Shown one piece after another: positions 25,661 through 34,473 of a stretch of 64,000 nucleotides of DNA. The stretch is from NCBI GenBank assembly GCA_947626675.1, contig CANQTC010000001.1:1-64000 (forward strand). Direction: 5' to 3'. How positions within the stretch are numbered: position 1 is the stretch's first letter; each line of letters opens with the position of its first letter. The notes under the pieces are model-generated. The model was given only the letters and a program-made list of their open reading frames with translations. It was not told the DNA's origin and did not search any database. Source of the DNA: an uncultured Coprococcus sp. (GTDB lineage: Bacteria > Bacillota > Clostridia > Lachnospirales > Lachnospiraceae). Position numbers and translations under genes: made by a program.

Positions 25661-26113
25661 ATGGGAATTTTATTTGTTAATGGAAGTCCAAACAAAAATG
25701 GAAATACCACTTTGCTTGCAGAGCAATTACTAAAAGAAAAGAAGTTTGAAACAATAAATCTTGTTGACTATAAGATTTATTCGTATGGACAAAACTATGA
25801 GGATGACCAATTTGATGAGGTTATTTCAAAAATGAAAAATGCAGATACTATTATTATAGGCTCTCCATTATACTGGCATAGTATGAGTGGTGCTGTCAGA
25901 AATCTATTAGACCGTTCCTATGGTGCTGTTTCGGAAGGAGTATTTGAGGGTAAAGAATTATATTTTATCTTTCAGGGAGCATCGCCAACAGAAGCGCAGT
26001 TAAAAGCAGGAGATTATACAATGGGAAGATATGCTGCTTTGTATGGTTTTCATTACAATGGAATGATAACCAATATGGATGAGGCGGAAAAGGCATCAAA
26101 TACAATAGTATAA
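25661..26113 (+). CDS. NAD(P)H-dependent FMN reductase-like flavoprotein
   Basis: 150 residues with FVNGSPNKNGNTTLLAEQLL (phosphate loop of the FMN_red/flavodoxin_2 fold) and IIIGSPLYWHSMSGAVRNLLDR, the second flavin-binding segment. Such proteins reduce FMN, quinones or nitro compounds with NAD(P)H in the cytoplasm. An AGGAGGAATG ribosome binding site precedes it. Last gene of the oxidoreductase series, ending at a strong terminator. Confidence 0.82.
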   Translation: MGILFVNGSPNKNGNTTLLAEQLLKEKKFETINLVDYKIYSYGQNYEDDQFDEVISKMKNADTIIIGSPLYWHSMSGAVRNLLDRSYGAVSEGVFEGKELYFIFQGASPTEAQLKAGDYTMGRYAALYGFHYNGMITNMDEAEKASNTIV

Positions 26114-26131
26114 AATAAACCATTATTAATC

Positions 26132-26174
26132 ATACCACAGTCCATGTATTATTTGGACTGTGGTATATTTTTTA
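26132..26174. terminator. Bidirectional terminator between the FMN reductase and SOD-like genes
   Basis: ATACCACAGTCCA pairs perfectly with TGGACTGTGGTAT around a nine-base loop, followed by ATTTTTT. The SOD-like gene ends within its right tail. Confidence 0.85.
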
Positions 26175-26666
26175 AACTTTGAATATAACACCGCAGCCAA
26201 TTTTCGTTCCGGAATTGCCGGAAGGCTGTGTAACGAAATCATCAGGATGAAGATGTATAACAACCGACCGGCCGATAATATCGTCTGCATCAAACCGTTC
26301 TGTATAAAAAGCGGAATAGGCATAGCTGGAATTGCTTAACAGCGGAGGAAGGTCTCCGGCATGGTCCGGATGCGGCTGATTCCCCGGATTGTAGTGATTG
26401 CCTGTTTTTTCAAAAGGCAATGAGCAATTTCCATTTTCATGAATATGCATCCCGTAAAAGCTGCTGTTTTGAACATTTTGTTTTGGCAGGCCAAATACCT
26501 CTGCTTCTACTAACATACCGCCTTGTGGTACAGAATAGAAATATACCATTCCATGCAAGCCGGGATTCGTTGCGTTTCCCGTAATCTGCGCGCAGGCAGA
26601 AGGCTTTTGTCCTACTAACAGTTTCAGAAAAGATGGCTGAAATGTTGGTTCTGGAAATATTTTCAT
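26172..26666 (-). CDS. Cu/Zn superoxide dismutase-like protein
   Basis: 164 residues. Metal ligands of Cu/Zn SOD appear in order: MHIHENG (two Cu histidines), GNHYNP (bridging histidine), HPDHAGD (Zn histidine and aspartate) and VVIHLHPDDF (last Cu histidine). The disulfide cysteines (GNCSLPF and IGCGVI) are present. The active-site arginine before the last cysteine is replaced by lysine (SGTKIGCG). No signal peptide is seen, unlike most bacterial Cu/Zn SODs, so it may be cytoplasmic or not a true dismutase. Divergent from dtd. Confidence 0.8.
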   Translation of the reverse strand: MKIFPEPTFQPSFLKLLVGQKPSACAQITGNATNPGLHGMVYFYSVPQGGMLVEAEVFGLPKQNVQNSSFYGMHIHENGNCSLPFEKTGNHYNPGNQPHPDHAGDLPPLLSNSSYAYSAFYTERFDADDIIGRSVVIHLHPDDFVTQPSGNSGTKIGCGVIFKV

Positions 26667-26723
26667 GATTATAATTTCCCGTTTTTTAGTATTTTATGTT
26701 GGAAAGCCGTAAATGTGCAGAAA

Positions 26724-26753
26724 TTGACATTTCAAAGTATTGTATGATACTAT
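26724..26753 (+). promoter_or_regulatory. Promoter and structured leader of dtd
   Basis: TTGACA, 18-base spacer with a TG before TACTAT (extended -10). The ~100-base leader holds two hairpins, CATCTG-ACATA-CAGATG and TACGGC-GGAAGCGTT-GCCGTA (26798-26832 region), before the ribosome binding site TCGGAGG. No known riboswitch is recognised. Confidence 0.5.
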
Positions 26754-26862
26754 ATAGTATACATCTGACATACAGATGATGCCGGACACGATAGAAATCC
26801 TTTACGGCGGAAGCGTTGCCGTAGAAGCGATTTGCATATCAGAAAGATAATCGGAGGAAACT

Positions 26863-27309
26863 ATGAGATTTTTAATCCAAAGAGTTGAAAAGGCATCTGT
26901 CAATGTGGACAGTAAGCTTATAGGAAAAATAAATAAAGGACTTCTTGTATTTGTCGGTATTTATGAAGATGATACAAAGGCAGAAGCAGATAAACTGATA
27001 AAAAAACTGATTGGACTTCGGATATTTGAAGACAGTGAGGGAAAGACAAATCTTGCTCTGGCGGATGTGAATGGAGAACTGCTTATCGTGTCACAATTCA
27101 CGCTTTGTGCCGACTGTAAAAAAGGCAACAGACCTTCTTTTACAAAAGCAGCAGGAGCAGACATGGCAAATGCATTGTATGAATATATAATCAGTGAATG
27201 TAAAAAACAGGTGCCGGTTGTTGCTCATGGTGAATTTGGAGCAGATATGATGGTAAATATATCAAATGATGGCCCTTTTACTATTATTTTTGATACAAAA
27301 GACATATGA
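26863..27309 (+). CDS. dtd: D-aminoacyl-tRNA deacylase
   Basis: 148 residues, the usual DTD length. MRFLIQRVEKASVNVD at the start, SQFTLCADCKKGNRPSF with the SQFTL motif, and the C-terminal NxGPxT motif as SNDGPFTI. The enzyme hydrolyses D-amino acids and glycine mischarged on tRNA, protecting translation in the cytoplasm. TCGGAGGAAACT precedes the ATG. It has its own promoter and is followed at once by a terminator, so it is monocistronic; the usual relA neighbour is absent. Confidence 0.92.
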   Translation: MRFLIQRVEKASVNVDSKLIGKINKGLLVFVGIYEDDTKAEADKLIKKLIGLRIFEDSEGKTNLALADVNGELLIVSQFTLCADCKKGNRPSFTKAAGADMANALYEYIISECKKQVPVVAHGEFGADMMVNISNDGPFTIIFDTKDI

Positions 27310-27334
27310 TTATAGAAAAAACTATAATTTTTTT
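27309..27334 (+). terminator. Terminator after dtd
   Basis: ATTATAG-AAAAAA-CTATAAT followed by TTTTTT, overlapping the dtd stop codon region. The stem is AT-rich and short. Confidence 0.6.
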
Positions 27335-27354
27335 CTAAATGCTGTGATTATTCC

Positions 27355-27383
27355 TTGAAAAAATTATGATTTATTAATATAAT
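27355..27383 (+). promoter_or_regulatory. Promoter of the DivIVA-domain gene
   Basis: TTGAAA, 17-base spacer, TATAAT; 63 bases before the ATG. Confidence 0.65.
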
Positions 27384-27446
27384 GATATGTAGGTTGTGTT
27401 ATATCTATTTAATTAATTATACGAAAACGAAAAGGAGAATTGCATA

Positions 27447-28100
27447 ATGCTTACAAAGGAACAGATTGAATCAAAAACCTTTAAAAAAGGTATTTTCGGG
27501 TATAATAAAGAAGAAGTAAACGACTTTATGAGAGAGATTTCTTCGGAGTATACATCACTTTTGTCAAAATATGATGTACTTGTGTCGGAGCATGAGATAA
27601 CAAAGAAAAATCTCGCTGATGGCAATGCCAAGATTTATGAATTGGAAAAGCAGCTTGAACAGATTGCTCCAGGAACGAAGAAGGAGATGAACGCAGCAAA
27701 TAATGAGGCCAATAGAATCATAAATGAAGCAAAAAAGAAAGCAAATGAAGTTCTTTCTAATGCTAAGGCCGAGCTTGCAAAACTGAAGGCAGAGATGGAA
27801 GGTCTTAAGAAGGGTTCCAGTACAAATGTTTCAAGTAGTACAGATAAAATGGAAGTTGACCCTGTTACAAAGCTGAAGATGAGAGCACAGACTTCTTCTG
27901 AACCGGATAAAATTAAGATGACACCGAAGACAGAGCCGAAAGAAGATGTTAAGCCGCAGGCATTTGCCGGTAAGAGTGCAGTAAAAGCTGATGAGGATGA
28001 AGTAGAAGAGGTATTTGTTGGAGAGATTGAAGAGGGCGTTAAGCGTAACCAGGTTCTTATTGGTGATGGTGACGAAGATGCAGACTTTGAATTCTTATAA
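27447..28100 (+). CDS. DivIVA-domain protein
   Basis: 217 residues. LTKEQIESKTFKKGIFGYNKEEVNDFM is the DivIVA N-terminal motif that senses membrane curvature, followed by a coiled coil (residues ~30-120) and an acidic, low-complexity tail. DivIVA-type proteins gather at the division site and poles and recruit wall-synthesis or division factors; whether this one is DivIVA proper or a GpsB-like relative is open, since the genomic context (ylm genes) is missing. It has its own consensus promoter and terminator. Confidence 0.85.
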   Translation: MLTKEQIESKTFKKGIFGYNKEEVNDFMREISSEYTSLLSKYDVLVSEHEITKKNLADGNAKIYELEKQLEQIAPGTKKEMNAANNEANRIINEAKKKANEVLSNAKAELAKLKAEMEGLKKGSSTNVSSSTDKMEVDPVTKLKMRAQTSSEPDKIKMTPKTEPKEDVKPQAFAGKSAVKADEDEVEEVFVGEIEEGVKRNQVLIGDGDEDADFEFL

Positions 28101-28126
28101 AATACAGGATATAGGATAAAGATATA

Positions 28127-28159
28127 AAAAATAACCGTCTGCACGACGGTTATTTTTTA
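28127..28159. terminator. Bidirectional terminator between the DivIVA and DAHP synthase genes
   Basis: AATAACCGTC-TGCAC-GACGGTTATT with T-runs on both sides, serving the two convergent genes. Confidence 0.85.
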
Positions 28160-28200
28160 TGTCTTGCGATAAGAAAAGGATAAAGCCAAATGCAGGGAAA

Positions 28201-29229
28201 TTATAAAAGCGCTGCAACTTCCTTTAAAAGCCTTTCTGTTTTATTCCATCCGAGACATGGGTCTGTGATGGATTTACCATAGCAGCCGCCATTTACAGGC
28301 TGATTTCCATCTTCGATATAGCTTTCAACCATAACTCCCTTCACAAGCTTCTTTATTTCGGCATCATAATTTCTGCTGTGAATAACTTCTTTTACGATTC
28401 TAGGCTGTTCAGAAAACTTCTTTCCTGAGTTATTATGATTTGCATCAACAATAGCGGCAGGGTTTACAAGGTCAAATTTTTTGTATGTGTCATCTAAAAG
28501 CTTTAAATCTTCATAGTGGTAGTTTGAAATGGACTGGCCATGTTTGTTGAGCGCCCCTCTTAAGATACAGTGCGTTAAAGGATTTCCGTCAGTATGGGCT
28601 TCCCATCCGGAATACAAAAAAGTATGAGGGTGCTGACCTGCTATACAGGAATTCATCATTACATTATAGTCGCCGCTTGTAGGGTTTTTCATTCCAACAG
28701 GGACGTCCATTCCGCTGGATGTAAGTCTGTGCTGCTGGTCTTCAACAGAACGTGCGCCTATCGCAACATAAGAAAGGATATCATCAACATATTGCCAGTT
28801 CTCTGAATAAAGCATTTCATCAGCAGCAGTAAGACCTGTTTCCTTTATAGCCCGTATATGCATTTTCCTGATAGCATATAATCCTTCCAGCATATCGGAT
28901 GCTTTTGTTGGGTCAGGCTGATGAAGCATACCCTTATAACCGTCACCTGTAGTTCTTGGCTTATTTGTATATATACGCGGAATGACAAGAATTTTTTCTT
29001 TGACATCATCAGCTACTCTTGCAAGTCTGTTCAAATAATCACATACAGCTTCTTCATTATCAGCCGAGCAAGGACCTATTATAAATATAAATCTGTCATC
29101 TTCTCCGGTAAATATTTTACGAATCTCATTATCCCGGTTGCTTTTTATAGCTTTAAGCGCATTGGAAAGGGGATATAATTCCTTTATCTCTTCTCCGGTT
29201 GGAACTCGTTTAATTAATTTCATACTCAT
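28201..29229 (-). CDS. 3-deoxy-7-phosphoheptulonate (DAHP) synthase, class I
   Basis: 342 residues, as in AroF/AroG/AroH. IIGPCSADN, IPRIYTNKPRTTGDGYKG and MKNPTSGDYNVMMN are the metal and PEP/erythrose-4-phosphate binding motifs. It makes the first committed step of aromatic amino acid synthesis. GGAGACATTACT precedes the ATG. No attenuator or T-box was seen in the short leader; an extended -10 (TGATATAAT) lies at 29273-29278 on the minus strand. Which feedback-regulated isozyme it is cannot be told. Monocistronic. Confidence 0.92.
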   Translation of the reverse strand: MSMKLIKRVPTGEEIKELYPLSNALKAIKSNRDNEIRKIFTGEDDRFIFIIGPCSADNEEAVCDYLNRLARVADDVKEKILVIPRIYTNKPRTTGDGYKGMLHQPDPTKASDMLEGLYAIRKMHIRAIKETGLTAADEMLYSENWQYVDDILSYVAIGARSVEDQQHRLTSSGMDVPVGMKNPTSGDYNVMMNSCIAGQHPHTFLYSGWEAHTDGNPLTHCILRGALNKHGQSISNYHYEDLKLLDDTYKKFDLVNPAAIVDANHNNSGKKFSEQPRIVKEVIHSRNYDAEIKKLVKGVMVESYIEDGNQPVNGGCYGKSITDPCLGWNKTERLLKEVAALL

Positions 29230-29364
29230 AGTAATGTCTCCTTAATCATGTTATTATCAACTAATTGCGATAATTATATCAGAAGCCGAAAAATAATGAA
29301 AGAGGAAAGTATATTTGTTTAAATGAAGAAATATACATATAGTAATAAAATCTTTGGAGCTATA

Positions 29365-30591
29365 ATGAAAATAAGAAAGAAAAATAAAGGAATAATAAGA
29401 ACCGTTATAGCATTTTTTATGATACTGCTCATGATATGCAGGGGAATTTTAGTACCCGAACTGGTAGTAAATGGAGCGGCAGCTACTGAGCCCATGTCGG
29501 ATTTGCAGTCCCCATCATGCATTGTAATTGAGGCGACAACAGGAACTGTTTTATATGAAAAAAATCCTGATGAAAAGATGAAACCTGCGTCTGTTACAAA
29601 AGTTATGACATTACTTCTTATATTTGAAGCGATATCATCAGGACAATACGGACTTGAGGATATCGTGACAATAAGTGAACACGCTGCTTCGATGGGTGGT
29701 TCACAGTGTTTTTTTGAAGCTGGCGAAACACAGACGGTAGAGGATATGATAAAATGTATTATTATAGCATCCGGAAATGATGCTGCGGTTGCTATGGGCG
29801 AGTATACTGCCGGAAGTGAAGAAGCTTTTGTCAATAAAATGAATGAGCGGGCGAAAGCGCTTGGCATGGAAAATACTCATTTTGAAAATGCATGTGGTCT
29901 TGATGTAGACGGACATGAAACAACGGCCAGAGATATCGCTATTATGTCAAGAGAACTTACCGTCAATCATCCTGAAATATTTAATTATTCAGGAATATGG
30001 ATGGATTCTATCGTACATAAAACTGCCCGCGGAGAATCACAATTTGACCTTGCAAATACCAATAAATTCTTAAAGCAGTACACTGGCGCAACAGGCTTGA
30101 AAACGGGCTTTACAAATTCTGCAAAATATTGCATGTCTGCAACCGCTTCAAGAAATGGTATTAATCTCATTGCCGTTATTATGGGCGCAGAAACAAAAGA
30201 AATCAGGAACAGCGAGGCGGGCAGACTTCTTGATTATGGTTTTTCTGTCTGTTCCATCTATAATGATACTGAAATATTATCAGAAGATTTATTAAAGTTA
30301 GACAATGGAGAGAAAAAATATGTTAAAATAAAATCAGCCGATAGTTTTACCGGGGTTTTAATGAGCGGAGAATCATCGGATAATATAAAAAAAGAAATGG
30401 TATTGTATGATGAACTTACAGCGCCTGTCAACAAAGATGACGTACTGGGGTGTGTAAAATACAGTATCAATGGAAGAAGCCTCGGAGCGGTTGAAATATA
30501 TGCAGATGAGGATGTGGCGAAGCTGACTTTTGGACTTAGTATGAAAAAAGTGGCAAAGATGCATTTTAAATGTTATAAGGCATCTGAATAA
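29365..30591 (+). CDS. D-alanyl-D-alanine carboxypeptidase, DacF-like (S11)
   Basis: About 408 residues from ATG 29365, preceded by TTTGGAGCTATA; ATG 29323 is an alternative without a close ribosome binding site. A signal sequence is followed by the three penicillin-binding motifs of family S11: SVTK within KPASVTKVMTLL, SGN within IIASGNDAAVAM, and KTG within GLKTGFTNSAKYC. A C-terminal beta-rich domain (PBP5_C type) and a final amphipathic segment should hold it on the membrane. It trims the terminal D-alanine from muropeptides. Downstream phosphoesterase gene starts 20 bases later. Confidence 0.9.
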   Translation: MKIRKKNKGIIRTVIAFFMILLMICRGILVPELVVNGAAATEPMSDLQSPSCIVIEATTGTVLYEKNPDEKMKPASVTKVMTLLLIFEAISSGQYGLEDIVTISEHAASMGGSQCFFEAGETQTVEDMIKCIIIASGNDAAVAMGEYTAGSEEAFVNKMNERAKALGMENTHFENACGLDVDGHETTARDIAIMSRELTVNHPEIFNYSGIWMDSIVHKTARGESQFDLANTNKFLKQYTGATGLKTGFTNSAKYCMSATASRNGINLIAVIMGAETKEIRNSEAGRLLDYGFSVCSIYNDTEILSEDLLKLDNGEKKYVKIKSADSFTGVLMSGESSDNIKKEMVLYDELTAPVNKDDVLGCVKYSINGRSLGAVEIYADEDVAKLTFGLSMKKVAKMHFKCYKASE

Positions 30592-30611
30592 AAGGGTATA
30601 AGGAGAAAAAG

Positions 30612-31478
30612 ATGAAGTACATGTTATTTGTGATATTAATATTGATATGCTTCTTCTGTATATTTGTATTAATAGAAAGTTATCGGGAAAATAAAATGCT
30701 TTCCGTATCAGAATATATAATTCAATCCCCCAAAATAAATAAGAAACTTTCGTTTGTTATGTTGTCGGATTTACACAATTCAGAATATGGTAAAGATAAC
30801 TGCAATCTTATCAGGAAAATTGATGAATTGAAACCGGATATGATTCTGATAGCGGGTGATTTGATTATAGGAAAACCGGGATATACAAGCGAAACAGCGA
30901 TAAAGCTGTTGAATGAACTGGGTGCAAAATATGATGTATATATCGGTAAAGGCAATCATGAACTAAGGTGTTTTATGCATCCGGAACAATATGGAGATAT
31001 GTGGGAGCGTTTATATGAAGAAACAAAAGATAAAGTAAAATGGCTTATCAATGATGCAATATATTTAGATGACTATCAGGTAGGAATATATGGTCTGGAT
31101 ATGGAACGTCCTTATTACAGGAGATTTAAAAAACTTCCAATGGATGAGCGCTATTTAAAAAATCTGATGCCGCCGCTGGATGAAAATTATTATAATATCC
31201 TGCTGGCTCACAATCCGGATTATTTTGAGGAGTATGCCAGGTGGGGAGCTGATTTATCTTTATCAGGTCATGTGCATGGCGGAATGATAATCATTCCCGG
31301 ACTTGGCGGCCTTGTATCGCCAATGGTACGTTTTTTTCCAAAATATTTCAGGGGACTTTATACGATGGGCCATGATAAAATAATGATTGTAAGTGCAGGA
31401 CTTGGAAGCCATACATTAAGATTTCGGGTAAATAATAAACCGGATATTCCATATATAGTTCTTAAATCTGATAAATAA
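30612..31478 (+). CDS. Membrane-anchored metallophosphoesterase, YkuE/YaeI-like
   Basis: 288 residues with one N-terminal helix and the calcineurin-like motifs in order: LSDLHNSE, AGDLI, GKGNHE, LAHNPDYF and SGHVHGG. These bind two metal ions. Relatives hydrolyse lipid or nucleotide phosphoesters on the outer or inner membrane face; the substrate is unknown. It probably shares a transcript with the D,D-carboxypeptidase, 20 bases upstream, with an AAGGAGAAA ribosome binding site. Confidence 0.85.
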   Translation: MKYMLFVILILICFFCIFVLIESYRENKMLSVSEYIIQSPKINKKLSFVMLSDLHNSEYGKDNCNLIRKIDELKPDMILIAGDLIIGKPGYTSETAIKLLNELGAKYDVYIGKGNHELRCFMHPEQYGDMWERLYEETKDKVKWLINDAIYLDDYQVGIYGLDMERPYYRRFKKLPMDERYLKNLMPPLDENYYNILLAHNPDYFEEYARWGADLSLSGHVHGGMIIIPGLGGLVSPMVRFFPKYFRGLYTMGHDKIMIVSAGLGSHTLRFRVNNKPDIPYIVLKSDK

Positions 31479-31596
31479 TATTGCAATTACATGAAAAGAA
31501 ATTTATATTAAATATCAGGATATGCAATATCAGATGTGTCCTGCTTGTCATCAAGTGATGATAAACAACATATAATCAAAAGATTAGAAATGCTGG

Positions 31597-33462
31597 ATGG
31601 GGAAAATTGTGAGCGACGAGACGGAAAATCTTGTGAAAGAACAAGAACATACAACTATAAATATTGAATATACAGAAGCGGTTAAAGCCGATGAAAGTGC
31701 GACTTTGCAGGCAGAAGAAACTGAAACGGATACAGAAAAGACCTTGCAGCCTGAAGAAACGGAGGCGGATGGTGAGAATGTCTTGCAGTCCGAAGAAGCG
31801 GAAGCGGATGGTGAAAATGCCTTGCAGCCTGAAGAAGCGGAAGTGGATGGTGAAAATGCTTTGCAGCTTGAAGAGGCGGAAGCCTGTTATGAAAATGCCG
31901 AACATTCTGAAGAAACGGAGATTTTGGAGGAAAAAACTTCACAGGCAGAAGGCGGCGAAGCTGTTGAGGAAGATATTTCACAGACAGAATCGATATCCGA
32001 AGCCGACGAGAATACGGAATTATCCGAAGACTTGAATGTGTATGTGGATAACAGTCTTTTTGAGGCGCAGAAGAAAAAGAACGAAAAAAAGCACAAGTTA
32101 AAAAAGATTTGCGGTCTGACAGCTTTGAGCCTGTTGGGACTTATGATAATCGTATACTTTAGTATCGCTGTATGGTTTATGTTCCATTTTAATAATAAGA
32201 CAATCATTAACGGTACTGACGTATCGTTCCAATCTGTTGATGATGTAAGTGAGATGCTGAAAGAATATCAGGAAAATTATGAACTTACGGTAGGCATGCG
32301 TAATGCTGATAAATATGTTATCACTTCTGCCGATATCAACCTGTCGATGACACCTGATATTTCTGAAAGTGATATAAAGCATGAGCAAAATGGGCTTCTT
32401 TGGCCATTTTATATAAAAAAGGTTAAAAAGTATGATTTGAAATATACCGTAACATATGATAAAAACTTACTGGAAGCTGCGGTGAAAGATTTTGATTGTC
32501 TTGATAAAAACAATATGGAAGTGCCGAAAGATGCCTATGTCGAGATTAAAGACGGAAAGCCGGTTGTAATAGAGGAAACAAAAGGAACATCCATTGATTA
32601 TGATGTCTTATTATCAGAGATTTGTTCCGCACTTGAAGCCTGTGAAAGTGATATTGATTTATCGGAAAGCGATTGTTATAAAACAGCAGTAATAACGGCT
32701 GACAGTGAAGAGATTGCAAACAGAGTAGACAGCCTGAATCAGTATTTGGATATGGTAATTCACTTTAAATTTGATGAAGTGGAATTTGATTTGGATGCTG
32801 ATAAATTCAGTAAATGGATGTATTATGATAAAGGCTGGCGCTTTAAAAAAGATGAAATTCATAAATATGTAGTGGACTTATCTGAAAAATATGATACAAT
32901 AGGTACGTTCAGAAGTTTTCGGACATATAATGGAGATTATGTTGAGGAGCTTGGAACAGAATATGGATGGGCAATCGATGTAGAATCAGAAGAAGCAGTT
33001 TTAAAAGAATTGCTTGAACAAGGCGAGACTTGCGAACACAGACCTGAATTTATTCAGGAAGGCGCTGCATACAATTCACTAAACGACATCGGATATGATT
33101 ATATAGAAGTAGATTTGACAAATCAGCATGTATATGTAATTATAGATGGTAGTCTTGTAGCAGAATGTGATTGTGTAACCGGATGTGTAAAAGATGGAAA
33201 CGCTACACCGGATGGTCTTTATTCTATATACTATAAAAAGACACCTGCTCTTTTAAAGGGCGAGGACTATGAGACAAAGGTTACATACTGGATGCCGTTT
33301 AATGGCGGCATTGGTCTTCATGATGCATCATGGAGAGGAACATTTGGCGGCGACATCTATATGAATGGCGGTTCTCACGGATGTGTGAATCTCCCACCGA
33401 AATCGGCTGCTGCAATTTACAATATCATATATCCCGGTATGCCTGTAATATGTTATTACTAG
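31597..33462 (+). CDS. L,D-transpeptidase (YkuD) with acidic repeat N-terminus
   Basis: 621 residues from ATG 31597 (GTG 31609 after GGATGGGG is also possible). The cytoplasmic N-terminus has eight tandem 13-residue units (residues ~27-130). One membrane helix lies near 172-195. The external part has PG_binding_4-type domains, then a YkuD domain with the catalytic HxxxxxxxxxxxxxSHGCxN set (GLHDASW...GGSHGCVNLP). YkuD enzymes make 3-3 cross-links in peptidoglycan and are insensitive to most penicillins. Tail end abuts the tRNA-Ser gene, 17 bases later. Confidence 0.9.
   Translation: MGKIVSDETENLVKEQEHTTINIEYTEAVKADESATLQAEETETDTEKTLQPEETEADGENVLQSEEAEADGENALQPEEAEVDGENALQLEEAEACYENAEHSEETEILEEKTSQAEGGEAVEEDISQTESISEADENTELSEDLNVYVDNSLFEAQKKKNEKKHKLKKICGLTALSLLGLMIIVYFSIAVWFMFHFNNKTIINGTDVSFQSVDDVSEMLKEYQENYELTVGMRNADKYVITSADINLSMTPDISESDIKHEQNGLLWPFYIKKVKKYDLKYTVTYDKNLLEAAVKDFDCLDKNNMEVPKDAYVEIKDGKPVVIEETKGTSIDYDVLLSEICSALEACESDIDLSESDCYKTAVITADSEEIANRVDSLNQYLDMVIHFKFDEVEFDLDADKFSKWMYYDKGWRFKKDEIHKYVVDLSEKYDTIGTFRSFRTYNGDYVEELGTEYGWAIDVESEEAVLKELLEQGETCEHRPEFIQEGAAYNSLNDIGYDYIEVDLTNQHVYVIIDGSLVAECDCVTGCVKDGNATPDGLYSIYYKKTPALLKGEDYETKVTYWMPFNGGIGLHDASWRGTFGGDIYMNGGSHGCVNLPPKSAAAIYNIIYPGMPVICYY
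31675..31986 (+). repeat. Eight 39-bp in-frame repeats in the L,D-transpeptidase gene
   Basis: Successive 13-codon units, for example EEAEADGENALQP and EEAEVDGENALQL, with central copies nearly identical at DNA level and outer ones diverged. Unit length is a multiple of three, so copy changes keep the frame. Confidence 0.85.
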
Positions 33463-33479
33463 GCGCCGGTTTATATATT

Positions 33480-33567
33480 GGAGATGTACCCAAGTGGTTG
33501 AAGGGTCCGCACTCGAAATGCGGTAGGTCAGGCAACTGGCGCAAGGGTTCAAATCCCTTCATCTCCG
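33480..33567 (+). tRNA. tRNA-Ser (anticodon CGA)
   Basis: An 88-nt class II tRNA. The acceptor stem is GGAGATG/CATCTCC with discriminator G, the anticodon stem CCGCA/TGCGG encloses loop CTCGAAA (anticodon CGA, codon UCG), there is a long variable arm, and the T arm is AGGG-TTCAAAT-CCCT. CCA is not encoded. Confidence 0.95.
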
Positions 33568-33578
33568 TTAAAAAAGGA

Positions 33579-33613
33579 ATGCCATATTAATTGTTTAATA
33601 TGGCATTTTCTTT
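33579..33613 (+). terminator. Terminator after tRNA-Ser
   Basis: AATGCCATATT pairs with AATATGGCATT, followed by TTCTTT. Confidence 0.75.
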
Positions 33614-33669
33614 AATCTTTGTATCATAATGAAACAAGATAAAGGAGCATTGGAAACAGAGGTATTCAT

Positions 33670-34473
33670 ATGGAAAAGTTTAATACAAATACAGCCCCGT
33701 TAGTAGGGATTGTCTTAGGCAGCGGTCTGGGAGATGTTTATTCCTGTATCGAGAAAGCGGATATAATTTCTTACAGTGATATTCCGGGCTTTCCTGTATC
33801 GACAGTTGCAGGTCATGCCGGAAGGTTTATAACCGGAACGATAGATGATGTACCTGTGATTGTGATGCAGGGAAGAGTTCATTATTATGAAGGTTATATG
33901 ATGGAAGATGTTGTGCGTCCCATCCGGTTTATGGGACAGCTTGGGATTAAGACACTTCTTCTTACAAATGCTGCCGGGGGGATAGCTGACACGCTTGAAC
34001 CTGGCGATATCATGATTATAAGAGACCATATTTCATCGTTTGTCCTATCACCACTGATTGGTGCAAATGATGACAGACTGGGCGTGCGCTTTCCTGATAT
34101 GACAACGGTATACGATAAGGAATATATCGAAATTCTTGAAGCAGGACTAAAATGTCAGGGGCTTCCGGTGCATAAAGGTGTCTATCTGCAAACAACAGGG
34201 CCGCAGTATGAAACACCTGCAGAGATACAGATGTTTAAAATGCTGGGCGCTGATGCAGTCGGTATGAGTACCGTCTGTGAAGCAATTGCTGCAAGACATA
34301 TGAATATAAAGGTTGCAGGGCTTTCAACGATATGCAACAAAGCTGCAGGACTCGGAAAAGATTTGACACATTCTGATATCCTTGATATGAGCAGTCATAT
34401 GTCAGATAAGATGATTCGTATCATCAAATACTTTTTATCGGAATATAAACGGAGAATAATGGAATGGATGTAA
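33670..34473 (+). CDS. Purine nucleoside phosphorylase, trimeric PNP-I type
   Basis: 267 residues. [11 protein letters not shown] (phosphate loop), [41 protein letters not shown] and [14 protein letters not shown] are the motifs of the trimeric inosine/guanosine phosphorylase (PunA/DeoD-2 class). It cleaves purine nucleosides with phosphate for salvage. First gene of a run in which PNP, rnhA and metH overlap by 8-10 bases. Confidence 0.9.
   Translation: MEKFNTNTAPLVGIVLGSGLGDVYSCIEKADIISYSDIPGFPVSTVAGHAGRFITGTIDDVPVIVMQGRVHYYEGYMMEDVVRPIRFMGQLGIKTLLLTNAAGGIADTLEPGDIMIIRDHISSFVLSPLIGANDDRLGVRFPDMTTVYDKEYIEILEAGLKCQGLPVHKGVYLQTTGPQYETPAEIQMFKMLGADAVGMSTVCEAIAARHMNIKVAGLSTICNKAAGLGKDLTHSDILDMSSHMSDKMIRIIKYFLSEYKRRIMEWM

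Noticed and set aside
29319-29867. 182-residue antisense ORF
   Set aside because: It is the reverse-strand shadow of the D,D-carboxypeptidase, whose motifs are unambiguous.
31664-32035. Arg/Lys-rich 123-residue ORF in the track
   Set aside because: It is the +1 shadow of the 39-bp repeat region of the L,D-transpeptidase; its basic composition only mirrors the acidic codons.
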